NCBI GenBank assembly: GCA_026826555.1
Contig: JAKSZT010038599.1
Coordinates: 1,269,066 to 1,333,065 of the forward strand
From: Tolypeutes matacus
Taxonomy: Eukaryota; Chordata; Mammalia; Cingulata; Chlamyphoridae
Length of the DNA: 64,000 nucleotides
Direction: 5' to 3'
Of the stretch, positions 24,178-35,432 are shown piece after piece; position 1 is the stretch's first letter; every line of letters begins with the position of its first letter. The position numbers and the translations under genes were made by a program. Under the pieces are notes generated by a model. That model was not told the origin of the DNA. It worked only from the letters and a program-made list of their open reading frames with translations, and ran no database searches.

Positions 24178-24690
24178 GCCCTTGATTGCTTTAGGTTCAC
24201 TTTAGATCACTTGATTAGATTGCTTTTGATTGAACTAAGTGAGGATTGACTCACCTTTGAGTCTCTGCCCTCTTCTTGGGTCTTATATAAATGGAAACAC
24301 AAACAGAGAGAGAGACCTGAATGAAAGGAAGCTGTCATGTTGATCTTGCCATATGAGAGAAAGAACTGCAGGAAAACAGAGAAGCCCCAAGAGGTTGAGA
24401 GAGGTCCTGGAGTCTGGAACCAGCAGAGCACAGAGGCACAGAAAGATGCTTTTAAGGGTGTGGGCCCAGGGGGCAGCTCTAGGCTGAGGAGATGAGCCCT
24501 GCCAAATGCTTGTTTGCCATGTGTCAGGTCAACAGCAGCTGACTTTGGTGAGAAAATGTTTCTGATGGTGTCTTGATTTGGACATTTTACAGCCTCAGAT
24601 CTGTAAGTTTTTACCTCAAATGAGTTCCCTTTATAAAAGCCAACCCATTTCTGATAGTTTGCATCGGCAGCCCTGTGACAAATTAAATAT
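24178..24690 (+). mobile_element. Group X2 LTR, 5' truncated
   Basis: The order tagatcacttgattagattg, cttcttgggtcttatataaa (TATA-like), gctgaggagatgag, gtcttgatttggacatttta, ctttataaaagccaacccat and the decayed end gacaaattaaata parallels the full-length copy at 35433-36141. The first ~130 bp are missing. Confidence 0.8.
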
Positions 24691-25700
24691 TCCTTAATAT
24701 CAAAACTTTGAAGATAGTGCTCTATTGTCTTATAACACCTAGTGTTGCAGACAGGAAGTTTGCATTTTCAGAAGTCAGATATCTACCCTATTCTATCAAG
24801 GACTTAACATCAAAAAACAGATGGAAATGGAATTACCACTCTTGTCCTCCTAAGTCCCCAATTTCAAATTTTCTCATACCATTTTCTGCCTAAAAACCTG
24901 TTTCTCTTTTTAAGAGAAAACAAAACTATCTTGTGATTATATAAATTTTTCTATCGTAACTATAGCATAACTTAACCAGTAACCCTGAGATGCTTAAATA
25001 GAGGATTATCTCAATACTAGACAGGTGTTTAAGTCATCTGTGTATTGTACAGAAAATTGCTAATGTTTAAGGAATAGAAACACCAAATAATACACAAATT
25101 CTGACAAAGAGTTCTCCAATTAGAGAGAAAGTAAGAGTGAGTCAGACGTGGCTATAGCATATTATAGAGAATTAAACATTTCTTAGAAACCCAATAAAAG
25201 CTCTGTTATTAAAAGCTATTATTTGAACAAAAGCATAAAGTGAAAACAGACTAGTCTGAGTGCTGAAGTTAAAAGCCTATTGATTATATAGGCCACAGGA
25301 TTTGGAAAATAAGGAAAAAATTATCAGCTAGTTCAGAAACATTTTCTTAGCTATGCCAGTTATCACTGATATTTAGTGAGAGAAGAAGCATCTAAAATTA
25401 GAATCTTATGTACATTCTTTATATTTTGCATATAAAAGCATGTGAGCTACACTTGCCATCATTCTTCTTCAAATGAGACCACACATCCTTTTGATACATT
25501 TTTAAAAGTTCTGAATAGAGAAACAAAGAAGAAACCTTATAATTTAAGATGGTTTCTATCTAGCTATCCACTTAAACCTGGACCTCTCATGGCACTTTGA
25601 ATTCAAGATCCTGCTGTCTAGAGCAGATGAAAGTAGGGGGAAGTGTGATGGAATGATCTTGTGATCTTGGAGAATTCTCTTATGAATTTTGTCTTTATGA
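24691..25700. other. Unassigned AT-rich sequence
   Basis: No gene or confident repeat. Confidence 0.4.
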
Positions 25701-25701
25701 G

Positions 25702-26202
25702 GGTGATGGTTTGAAGCCAGACGGACCTCAGAAAATTACATTCTTAAAGGTAGTCCTTTCCTGTTGGTGTGAACCTATTGTGGGTAGGAACTTTTAATTA
25801 GTTTACTCCAGTTAAGGGCCTTTTGATTAGGCTACTTTGGTAAGGGGTGACCCAGGGTGAGTCTTAATCCTCTACCAGAGTCCTTTATAAGAGAATGAAA
25901 TTCAGACAAAGACAGAGAGAAAATCATAGAAGCTGAGAGACAGCCAGAAGCAAGAAGCTGAAGCAATGAAACCTGGAAGAGAAGGGAGAGTCCAGAAGAT
26001 ACTTCCATGTGCCTGCCATATGACAGAGGAGTCCAGAATTGCCAGCAGCCAGTCTTTGGGGAGAAAGCCTCACCTGAAGATGCCTTGATTTGGACATTTT
26101 TCTCAGCCTAGGAACTGTAAGCCTGCAAACCAATAAATCCCCATTGTAAAAATCAACTCATTTCTGGTAGATTGCATTTTGGCAGCCTCGGAATCTTAAT
26201 GA
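25702..26202 (+). mobile_element. Xenarthran-type MaLR-like LTR (group X1)
   Basis: gggtgatggtttgaagcc, tagtcctttcctg, gagtcctttataagagaatg (TATA-like), caagaagctgaagcaatgaa, agatgccttgatttggacat, aataaatccccattg (polyadenylation signal) and gcagcctcggaatcttaatg. Both ends are mutated (first base T to G, end ca to ga), and the flanks atgag/atcat do not make a clear duplication. Confidence 0.85.
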
Positions 26203-27899
26203 ATCATGTCTGTCTCTTTGTGTAGTAAATACATCAACATAAGAAGATCTCTAAATGTAACTGCTATACATTTTATTATTAATTGATAAAGAGTACATGG
26301 TTTACCTTGACATTTGACCACCAGCACGTTTCTTCATCTCTTTGTACTATAGAGTGCTCTTCTCTAACATGGAGATTTTGATGACATCAACTAAAAGAGT
26401 TTTTACTAAGAGTAAAGCATATAAAAGCAATTTGTTATTGAGTCCTGTGAAACATTTTTTTTTTTAATTACTGATAACTCACTAAAAATTTACTTGATAA
26501 GTCTAACATGCTCTTTGAATGGGTGCCTAATTTTCTCACTTGGGTTTGAAATCATATATATGCCAAAGTTTATTGGTAACTTTGAATTGTGATAATTGTT
26601 TATGATTTTCTTTTTCAGGTTTGGATTTTTCTGGCTTTTTCTGTTTTTCTTTCTTCTTTTCCTTATCTATGTTAGATTCTTCTGAAGGACTGAAGCAGTC
26701 AGGAGGTGAATGTTCTGTCTTGGTTTAACTAGTCCCTCAGGAGTGCTTCAGAGATAGAAAAAACATAAGACTCAGTGAAGGACAAAGGGAAAATGACTAC
26801 ACCTGGTGAAAATCAACTTATGATTTTTGGTCCCCTGATATATATAATAATACATTTACTGAAGAACTAATAGGAAATGTTCTGAAAGTTTGAATTTCTG
26901 AGTTCCTCATAAGCCAAAATTCAATTCTTAAAGATAATATGCTACATAGAAAACACACAATCCTTCATAATTTTTATAATCCTTCATATGTAGTTCCAAC
27001 TCACATATTACCTCAAGCTAGTTAAGTTCTAAGTTATTATCTTAGAAGTGAACCTTGTTTCAAAATTTTAGAATTTAGTACTAGAAAGAAACAGGATTTG
27101 CAGCAGCAGTTTTATTTTTTAAAAAATCAGGCAACTATCTAAGCATTTTTCTCAGATCCATAGGGGATTTCATTAGAAATGCCTACTCTAAATGTGGACA
27201 TATATTAATACTTAGCAAAAGTGTTTGAATTCATTTAAATGCTATCCATTTACCAGATAATTGCAAACCTATTATATATTATATTATGATAAAATGAATC
27301 TTTTAAAATTAATATCTGTAATCTAATAAGGAATTTACTTTCACACACATACTTCTGTTATTTATTTTTCAAGGTCAATTATGAAAAATCTCCCTAGAAT
27401 GTCTTAACATAATTTGAACCAGAAAATTTCTATTTGGAGGGTCAGATAAGTCTTTATCAAGGAGGTGACCCTTGATTTCCACTAAAATATGAGGAAAAAA
27501 ATTTTTTAAAGTCTTACAAAATTTAAGCAAGCAGTGCAGGAATTCTTGCTATGTTTTAGGGAAGTAAAATTAGGTTTTATGCTCTTTGTGAGAATAAGAC
27601 ACTCTCTAAGAAAGATTTCTAGTATAAAATATTCAAACAAGTTAAAATGAGTCATTTATATAGCCTCTGTACAACGATCTTTCTTTTCAATGGATAGAAC
27701 ATTTCCAATATCAATTCACTATGACTTTTTTTATGCCTGGTAATAAGTCTAAGTGCATTTTCTGTCACAGGAAGGATATATCAATCATAAGTAGTTTTAA
27801 GTACTTACTCCAAGTTCATAACCAGCAGATAAAAAATGTACTTGACACTCTAACTAGGTAGGTACATTAGTACCACCAAATCTTAGAACATTAAATTGA
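26203..27899. other. Mostly unassigned sequence
   Basis: Apart from the lysine-rich frame listed at 26573-26733, no recognisable features. Confidence 0.35.
26573..26733 (-). other. Short lysine-rich open segment, possible exon relic
   Basis: A minus-strand frame just after an in-frame stop reads a serine/proline start (residues like SPSEESNIDKEKKKEKQKKP) followed by more Lys/Glu-Pro text. The composition looks like a charged linker from a real protein more than chance. I do not recognise the protein, the upstream acceptor is not convincing, and purine-rich DNA alone can give Lys/Glu runs. It may be an exon fragment, a pseudogene piece or chance. Confidence 0.2.
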
Positions 27900-28020
27900 A
27901 ACATGCTTTAAAACCAACTAGTTCAAACTTCCCCTACTGTAGAGATGATGCAATTCAGGCCTTGAAGATTATATGACTCATGCAAGGTCCTTCAGCTAAT
28001 TAGTCACATGTTAAACCCTC
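27900..28020 (-). mobile_element. MIR-like fragment
   Basis: gatgatgcaattcaggcctt and catgcaaggtccttcagcta attag resemble the MIR antisense core (gatgaggaaactgaggc... cccaaggtcacacagctag). Confidence 0.45.
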
Positions 28021-28362
28021 AAAAGCAAGTTTTCCATTTCCCAAACTGTTACAATTTTCAATAAACTAAAATAAGTGGATGAAAACAAGGGAAAAATATT
28101 TTACTTTTCTGAATATTTCTTTACTGATTTCCTTAAAAGAGAGACAAATTGTAATAGAAACTAATTTTTTGCCTATCACTTATTATTCCATTTTTTGGAA
28201 TTGGATTTAACAAAACTAAAAGCCGAATTATTTTTTTCCTAAAATGAGTGGACATTTAAATTATTGATTATTTTTGTATTTTTGGAATGCAAGATGTTTT
28301 AAGGAAAAGTTAGATACATTAATAAGATATACAGATATGAACTTTTTTTCATAAAAAGTTGT
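28021..28362. other. Unassigned AT-rich sequence
   Basis: Nothing recognised. Confidence 0.3.
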
Positions 28363-28953
28363 TGTGTCAGTTTGAAAATTATTTTATGATCCCCAAAAGA
28401 AAAAGATTATGTTGGTGGACTGGTGCACTACTATGAGCATGAGACCTTTTTTCCATTGGACTACCTCAGTGGGGCCTGACGCAGGTTGAGTCTCCACCTT
28501 CTTGCTGGGTCTGATAAAAAACAGAGACACACCAGAAAAGACAGCTCTGCCAGGTAGCATATTTGATGCTACCATGTGACAGAAAGGGGCTAAGGCCTTG
28601 GGGGAGAGATGAGCCATTTGCTTGATAGCTTGCAGCTGAAATTGGGAAGACAGCGGAGCAGCTGAGCCTGAGAGAAGAAGTCTGGTAAGTAACAAGCCCT
28701 ATGCCTGGTTGCCCTCAGCTGAGCTCCTAGAGATGGTACACCTTGGAGGGAAGACAGAGACCAAGCAGAGATCACCCGTCATCTTGACTCAACAAGTTGC
28801 AGTGACTTGGGTGAGAAAGCACCTTTTATGGAGCCTTGAGTTGGACTTTTCATGGCCTTAGGTCTGTAAGCTTTTATCCCAAATAAATACCCTTTGTAAA
28901 AGCCAACAAATTTCTGGTACTTTGCTTCAGCAGCCCTTTGGCAAACTAAAACA
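28363..28953 (+). mobile_element. Group X2 LTR
   Basis: It runs from tgtgtcagtttgaaaattat to tttggcaaactaaaaca, with ttgctgggtctgataaaaaa, ggagagatgagccatttgct, gccttgagttggacttttca and aaataaataccctttgtaaa agcc (polyadenylation signal). It is about 120 bp shorter than the 35.4-kb copy, mainly in the 5' half. No matching 5-bp flanks are visible. Confidence 0.85.
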
Positions 28954-29138
28954 GATATTTACACTCAATGTGTCATTAATGCACTTAGCCTCACTAATCC
29001 AAGCTTAAGAAAACATTTAATAAGTTTAAAAATTTTTAAACATTTGAAAGTGGAAGGAGCAATTTAAAAGTATATGTACAAACCTCTTATAATGTCAGAT
29101 AATCTATACAAATATCATAGGGATATTTTTTTTCTTTT
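28954..29138. other. Unassigned sequence
   Basis: Short interval before the pseudogene, with no feature seen. Confidence 0.3.
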
Positions 29139-29670
29139 GAAGACTCCTGCATCCTGCCTGGGCCCATAACTCAGCTGCCCACTGTCCAGTCAGTTCACTG
29201 CTATTCCCATGGGTCCCATGAGACAGATGAGGTGTTTTATGCTCTCTGGGTAACATATTTCAAAAAACCAGATATCGATACTGGGAATTATGTGAAGGGA
29301 TAAACAAACTTGGTGGCTATGATCTGGTTCTAAAACCCAAAATCATTGATACTGTTCTGCGGGCGTGCAGACAGTTAAATTATTTTGCTAGTAACCTAGA
29401 GGTTGTTAAGGACAAAGCAGGACCTCATAAGGAAATCTACCCCTATGTTATCCAGGAACGAATCTCAACTTTAAATGAATTGGGTATCTCCACTCCAGAG
29501 GAATTGGGCCTTGACAAAGTGTGAACTCCTGTGGATGAGCTTCCCAAGGATTTATTGGTGTTGCTATTTGATTGTAAATTGTCACCTGGAAATACTAATG
29601 ATAACATATTACCTTATTCTAGCAAGTTTTCTTTTATTGAGTACCAAACAATGAGTTTGAACTGAAAAAA
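29139..29670 (+). pseudogene. COX5A: COX5A processed pseudogene (cytochrome c oxidase subunit 5A)
   Basis: The parent encodes a nuclear-encoded subunit of mitochondrial respiratory complex IV. Continuous mRNA-like sequence without introns covers the end of the mitochondrial presequence (ctgctattcccatgggtcc), the mature protein (residues like [13 protein letters not shown]) and the C terminus [12 protein letters not shown], with a stop at 29522-29524, followed by about 145 bp matching a 3' untranslated region. Damage: a single-base loss near 29281 shifts the frame, an in-frame loss of about nine bases removes residues near 29390, and the copy lacks the 5' end of the coding region. A short A-run (29664-29670) may be the tail. 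Lack of introns indicates LINE-mediated retroposition. It cannot make a functional subunit. Confidence 0.93.
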
Positions 29671-29959
29671 ATAATATCATGATGACATTATTTTGAAATA
29701 TATTTGTATTTATTTCATTCAGTAGTTTTTAGATTGAAAGTGATCTAAAAGAGTATACAAACCAATCATCCTTGTGCAACTTTTTAAAATACAAGAACTT
29801 AAAATAAAATTATAAAGAGGTGTCAAATTTATCATTGATTCATTAAAAATAGTTTAAAAATATAAAAATGTTAAAGCCCACTGATTGTGAATTCTTGTTA
29901 CCAATTGGAATTATTAAATAAGAGAAAATAAGCTTTCCATCTTTTGAGAATTTGTTTAG
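29671..29959. other. Unassigned AT-rich sequence
   Basis: No feature recognised. Confidence 0.3.
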
Positions 29960-30165
29960 GGCAAAGTAGCAAAGGATCTGGGATGAGTTTGCCTTTGGCT
30001 TAAATATCTGCTCCATCATTTTCTAGTCTTGTGACCTTAGGTAACCTTAAGCCTTAGCTTCATCTGTAATACCTGGATAATATTAAATTATATTTTTGTG
30101 AAGATCAAATTAAATATTCCCTATGAAGATTCTGGCAGAGTGTCTTGCCTGTGTTAAACTGAATA
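29960..30165 (+). mobile_element. MIR SINE
   Basis: gtttgcctttggcttaaata, tctgctccatcattttctag, tcttgtgaccttaggtaacc, ttcatctgtaatacctggat aatatt and ggcagagtgtcttgcctgtg follow the MIR consensus end to end. Confidence 0.8.
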
Positions 30166-30859
30166 AAGGACAAATATATGGCTAATAAAGCTCAAATATT
30201 GATACACTCTTGGAAAAATAAAGTATATTGAAGAGTAATCTCTAGAGATTGCAGAATAAGCTGATCTGAGAAAAAAGAAACAAGGAGAAAATTGTGAAGG
30301 GTAAAAATATTTGTAGAAAATAGACTCCTTTGTAAAATGTACATTCTCAAAAGATCAGAGAAGCAAAAAGTTTATTCTGATAACTGCTAACTGTGTTAAC
30401 CTTTGCTTAAAGAAAGAGAGCTGATGAATTTTAGAAAAAGTATTTGTATTTCATTGAGTTTAACCTATCACTTACTTCCTAACATTCCAATTTGATTTCC
30501 ACCCCTACCCTACTACTGCAACTAATCTGCAGTAGGGTGGCCTATGACTTCTAATTACCAAAATCAATGAACAATTTTCAGTATTGACCTCACCGTATCT
30601 CCATTGTATTTGCACTGCTATGATAAATGCCCTTCTGTTTTAAATTTGGTCCTCTCAGGCACTTCACTGATACTATTTGCATAAGATTTCATCTATGTAA
30701 AATAAGATTAAATAATGGGAACTCCATGAAACTTGTTTCCTTTTAAATTATTAAATCAGTTAATGCTTACAAAGTATTTAATACATGGCATGTGATTAAT
30801 CATTCAAAAATTATTATTAATTAATGATTTTCTACAAAACCACTATTTATTTTGGTTTT
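30166..30859. other. Unassigned sequence
   Basis: No confident repeat or gene. Confidence 0.3.
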
Positions 30860-31560
30860 CTTCATATCTCCTTCACCACTCACTCTCTGACTGATCTTGA
30901 TCCATAATACTAGAAAGAAGTAGTGAACATCGAAGTTATATTTTATTTTTGTCTTTTCACTTATATCTCTATCCCTGGGAGAATTGTCTGTTCCCAATAC
31001 TTCTCCTATATGCTTTATATTGTTGATTTCCATGGCTACAATTCCCACATCCCACACACCCTAGCCTCTCACTTGAACTCCTAACCTCTATTTCCATCTG
31101 ACTTCTATACACATGTACCTATATATCCCATAGAAATCACATACTACATATCCAATATTGTCATTATCTCTTGATGCAAAATCACTTCTTCCTTTTACCA
31201 ATTTCTCTCATTGATAGTCATTTAAGTAATAACATTAGGTCATTGTTTAGACATAATTGATTAATAGTAATTGCAGCTAACATAAATTGAGTGTTAACTC
31301 TGTATTAAGCACCCAGCTAAAATACCTCCAGTAGTCCCATGAGTTACACATTATTATACTTACATATGAAGTTTATTATTTCATGTCCTAAAAGTCCCAA
31401 GCCCCAGCCTGTCTTCCCATGATCTCCATCACTGCTAGTTTCTGCCACTTTTCCTTTAATCCTATCTCAAATACATTTTAGGCATTTCTTACTAGGGTTG
31501 CATTTCTAAAATGCAAATAGGACCATATCATTCTGCTGCATGATATCCTTCAATAAGTAT
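30860..31560 (+). mobile_element. L2-type LINE, interrupted by a MIR-like piece
   Basis: L2 3'-half text: tctatttccatctgacttct, caaataggaccatatcattc tgctgcatgatatcc (L2: aagtcagatcatgtcactcctctgctc). A MIR-like segment in antisense lies inside at about 31273-31390 (agctaacataaattgagtgt ... aatacctccagtagtcccat gag). Confidence 0.55.
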
Positions 31561-31581
31561 TGTGTCATAAAAACATGATTA

Positions 31582-31796
31582 GGGAGCAGATAAGGCTCAC
31601 GCAGTTGAGCACCTGTTTCTCACATAGGAGTTCCTGGGTTCGGTTCCTGGTGCCTCCTGAAAACTAAAAAACAACAACAAGCGAACAAGTGAAAAAACCA
31701 ACTCAGGGAAGCCTATGTGGTTCAGCAGTTGAGTGCCGACTTCCTACATACGAGATTCTGGGTTCAATCCCCAGGCCTGGCCTCAAAAAAAAACAA
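31582..31796 (+). mobile_element. Dimeric DAS-type SINE
   Basis: Two tRNA-like monomers in tandem. The first runs gggagcagataaggctcacg to gggttcggttcctggtgcc with a CAA-rich linker. The second runs ggaagcctatgtggttcagc to gggttcaatccccaggcctgg with an A-rich tail. The ggttcnantcc pieces are B-box-like Pol III elements. DAS-SINEs are known from armadillos. Confidence 0.9.
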
Positions 31797-31904
31797 CATT
31801 TAGTAAACAGTCTTTCACATTTGGTCCTTGTTTATCTTTCTACCTCCACCTCTCTCCACTCCTTATTGCCCCTTTAGCTCTTGTCATAGGACATTGCATA
31901 TATA

Positions 31905-32390
31905 CCTATCTATCCATAACTATATATCTATATATTAATATCTTTATCTCTAAATATCTGCATATGAATATATATGAGAGAGAGAGAGAGAAAGAGAGAG
32001 TGAGAGACAGAGAGATTATAAGAAAATGTGGGAGCTGGCAAATCCAAATTTCATACAGCAGCTCTGAGGCTGGAAACTTTGGGAGGAGTGATATTGGAAT
32101 CTTTCCTTAGTCCCAATCTGGAAGGGAGGCCAGAGAGGAGTGGAGGACATATTCTTGAAGGAGAATTCCTTCTGATTCTTGAAACTCAGTTCTCACTTTG
32201 AAGACCTCCAACTAATTGGATGTGTCCCACCCACATTGCTGTGGGCAATCTCCTTTATTTAAACCAACTGACTGTAGATGCAGATTCCATCTCTAAAATT
32301 TCTCCAGAGTAATAACCAGACCAGTGTTTGACACCATAATCTAGACTAATTGACATTATCACTCTACCGCAAGTTTATTTCTCTTTTCCC
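31905..32390 (-). mobile_element. LTR-like repeat with internal (GA)n
   Basis: It starts near an AT/(GA)n stretch (31966-32015), then cagctctgaggctggaaact, tttgaagacctccaactaat tggatgtg, gtgggcaatctcctttattt and gaccagtgtttgacaccata. The right part parallels the element at 34265-34668 (accaaatatc... tgacacat), an old antisense LTR. The subfamily was not identified. Confidence 0.5.
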
Positions 32391-32484
32391 GAGTGTACAC
32401 TAAATTTTTCCATATTTTTGCTTTTGTTCATGAGGTTTATCCTGCATAGGAAATCATTACTTACTTTCATAAGAATCCTTATCA
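32391..32484. other. Short unassigned gap
   Basis: Nothing recognised. Confidence 0.3.
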
Positions 32485-32700
32485 CTCTAGCCAACATTTA
32501 TCAGGAATTTATAATTAATGTCACTGTTCTAACTTCTTTATATTGACTAATTAATTTAATCCTAAAAATAACACTGTGAGGTAGAAGCTATTGTTAGCAC
32601 TATTTTATAGAAAAGGATATTTAGGTACAGGGAGATTAAGTACATTTCCAAAGTAAAAATTGTTACTTTGTGAGAGAATCCATGTTCTTAATCACTCCAT
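32485..32700 (-). mobile_element. MIR SINE
   Basis: agccaacatttatcaggaat, cactgttctaacttctttat, taatttaatcctaaaaataa cactgtgaggtagaagctat and ggtacagggagattaagtac give the antisense MIR order. Confidence 0.8.
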
Positions 32701-32862
32701 CTTCTTTTAATATTACTTCAATGCTAAACTCCTGCACTTATGGTTTTCCCATAGTTTTTAGGATATCACTCTGGTTACCTCCCCATTGTATTTGTATGTT
32801 ATATCTACCTTAAAATATCAACTCTTTAGGATTATGAATGTTCCTTTAAAATATATTCAATG

Positions 32863-33184
32863 GAGAGCAGATGTGGCTCAAGTTGAGCACCTGTCTCCCA
32901 CATGAGCGGTCCCAGGTTCAGTTCCTGGTGCCTCCTAAAGAAGACAAACAATGAGCAGACATCAAGCAAAACAACAAGCAGACAATGAACAAAAGAAAAA
33001 GCAAGCAAGACAACAAGTAAACAATGAGTAGACAACAAGCAAAAACAAACGAGAAGGTTGTGGATATGGCTCAAGCAGTGGAATGCCGCCTTCCACATGG
33101 GAGGTCCCAGGTTTGGTTTCCGGTGCCCCCTAAAGAAAAAAATAAACAAACAGACAATGAGGAGACAAGCAAAAAAAAAATGCG
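32863..33184 (+). mobile_element. Dimeric DAS-type SINE with target duplication
   Basis: The first monomer is gagcagatgtggctcaagtt to caggttcagttcctggtgcc. It is followed by a variable linker built from repeats of the kind acaatgagcagacaacaagc, then a second monomer (ggatatggctcaagcagtgg to aggtttggtttccggtgcc) and an A-rich end. Flanking 11-bp duplications are tatattcaatg (32852-32862) and tatatgcaatg (33185-33195), one mismatch. This is the clearest armadillo-type SINE in the window. Confidence 0.93.
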
Positions 33185-33339
33185 TATATGCAATGAATAC
33201 GTGAATAAATTAATGAATGAATTGAACAAGATGTACTAGAGAGGATAAGAAGACAGATAACATTCTCTATACCTATAGATATTTGAGGGAAATGTTTTAA
33301 ACCAAGTAGTACGCATATTAATGATGAAAAATGCTAAAG

Positions 33340-33808
33340 CGTGGTGGTTTCAACCTTTATGTACCCCAGAAAACTATATTCTTAAAATTAATTCATTCCT
33401 GTGGATATGGACTCACTGTAAGTAGAATCTTTTGGTGAGTAGGATCTGAAGTTAAGATGTAACTACCTCATTCACAGTGGGCCCTAATCCTCTTAATGGA
33501 GTCCTTTATAAGAGAATGAAATTCAGCCAAAGAGAAAGAAAACCATGGAAGCAGGGAACTGAAAGCAACAAAACTTGGGAAAATAGGCAGAGACCAGCAG
33601 ATGCCTTCTTGTGCCTTACAAGGTCCTGGACTGAGGAGTCCAGGATCATTGGCAGCCAGTCTTCAGGAAGAAATAATTATCTTGATTATGCCTTGATTTG
33701 GACATTTTCACAGCTTCAAAACTGTACACTTGTAAGATAATAAATTACCATAGTTAAAACCAATATATTTTATGGTATCTGCTTTTGGCAGCATAGCAAA
33801 CTAAAACA
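33340..33808 (+). mobile_element. Xenarthran-type MaLR-like LTR (group X1)
   Basis: cgtggtggtttcaacctt, tgtaccccagaaaactatat, gagtcctttataagagaatg (TATA-like), gattatgccttgatttggac, aagataataaattaccatag (polyadenylation signal) and the end gcatagcaaactaaaaca. The first base is mutated from T to C, and the flanks taaag/ccaag share only three of five bases. Confidence 0.9.
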
Positions 33809-34264
33809 CCAAGTAAACATTTTTGGATAGATTACAGATTGAAAGAAAAGTTCAGGAATGGGAATTAGTTCTAATTTGGGTTTACAGGAAAATAAAAATG
33901 ATCTAGAATAGAAACATTAACTGGGAGAAAGAAGTAGATTGCTCAAAAGTGTACATAATCATAGCAGCAATAATGCCACATTAGAAGTCAAATATTAGCT
34001 CTGATGAAGGCTGATTCTGGAGTAGCATCATGTTCTGGGGAAATGTAAATATAAGTGAGCAGAGATGATGAAGTTGTGCCCTGGTGACAGGGCTAGGCAG
34101 AGTGGAATCCAATGGTAAGCTGTTCTAGGAAATGAAAGATCTAAAGATGAAAAAGATTGAGCTGAGATAGAATTTCAGTTCAATAGCATATCCAGTTAGA
34201 TGGCTGAGGAAGTTATCAGAGTGGGGTTGGGGATTTAACCTAGAAAGTCCATAACTTTTTTCAT
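33809..34264. other. Unassigned sequence
   Basis: No repeat or gene recognised with confidence. Confidence 0.3.
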
Positions 34265-34668
34265 TAGCGTTCTCCAGTGAAACAGAAACAATAGGATATA
34301 TGTATGTATATGTGTATATTTATACAGAGATTTATTTTAAAGAATTGGTTCACATGAATTTGTAGGCTGACAAGTCTGAAATCTGAAGAGCAGGCTCGAA
34401 GTCTAGAGACACAGGCAAGGGTTGATGCTATAGTCTTGAGAAAGAATTTTTTCTTTTGGGGAGAACCTCAGTTTTGCTCTTAAGGCTTTCACCTGATTGG
34501 ATGTTACCCTCTCACCTAATTGAGAATAATCTCCTATATTTAAGATCAACAGATTTTAAATGTTAGTCACATCTATAAAATACATTTGCAACAACATCTA
34601 GATTAGTGTTTGACCAAACAACTGCACTTCATACCCTCACCAGATTGACACATACAACTAATCACAAT
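34265..34668 (-). mobile_element. LTR-like repeat, same group as 31905-32390
   Basis: ttctccagtgaaacagaaac aatagg, gagatttattttaaagaatt ggttcac, gctttcacctgattggatgt, agattagtgtttgaccaaac and cagattgacacatacaacta. This is the antisense form of an abundant old LTR whose sense start is tgtgatggttaattttatg. Confidence 0.6.
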
Positions 34669-34749
34669 AACTTGGGAAAAGTATAAGGCAACTAGAGATG
34701 AAAAGGAAGGAGGCAGCTGCCGGAAGACTGTATAAAGAAGTGTGGTCAG

Positions 34750-34960
34750 TAGTTAAATATACAGATTTAGGCATTAAGTGTGGATCTACCTCACATCAGC
34801 TGTGCGAAACTTGGCAAAATAGTTAAACTTTATTGAACCTTGAATTCTTTATCTGTAATATAGAGAAAATCATAGCAGTTTTGGGGCTTGGTTAATATAT
34901 GCCCTTGAAATATTTAGCATAGTGACTGATACAAAGTCAATAGTCAATAATTTGTAGTTG
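34750..34960 (+). mobile_element. MIR SINE
   Basis: caggcattaagtgtggatct-like head, then cagctgtgcgaaacttggca, cttgaattctttatctgtaa and cttgaaatatttagcatagtgact follow MIR. Confidence 0.65.
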
Positions 34961-35135
34961 GTGATATTGTTGCTGTTACTTTAAAAAATGATTTTGATAT
35001 TTGTTGTGAACAACATGTAACATTTATTTTTGCAGAAATGCTTTTAAATGGAAGGTCTTAAATGTATTTGAAAGGTTTCTCAGCACTTAACATACAGATA
35101 GGAATATCTCTCTGTTCCCAAAATGTGTGTGTGTA

Positions 35136-35172
<37 letters not shown>

Positions 35173-35432
35173 TTATTTATTTATTTATAAAATTAGTTTT
35201 TGTCATCACTTCCTCTACCATTTCCAAGGTTGAAGAGATAGGGATTACCACAGAAAAATCAATAATGTGTTTTAGAGTCTTCTTATGATCCCCATAATAA
35301 ACTTAAAGCTCTTGCCAGATTCTGCAGTCAGTCATGAATATTTATTTACTCTGGCAAATTTATTAGTTAATAGCTATGAGCTTATCTGCATATCTTCTTC
35401 ATGTTTTAGGAAAATAAAACCATGGTAGCATG
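34961..35432. other. Unassigned sequence with (TG)n(TA)n microsatellite
   Basis: The microsatellite lies at 35124-35187, with TG giving way to TA repeats and then ATTT repeats. The rest is unassigned. Confidence 0.5.

Noticed and set aside
32941..33055. Repeated acaatgagcagacaacaagc-like units resembling a repeat array
   Set aside because: This is the variable linker between the two SINE monomers. There are no regular spacers and the genome is mammalian, so it is not a CRISPR array.
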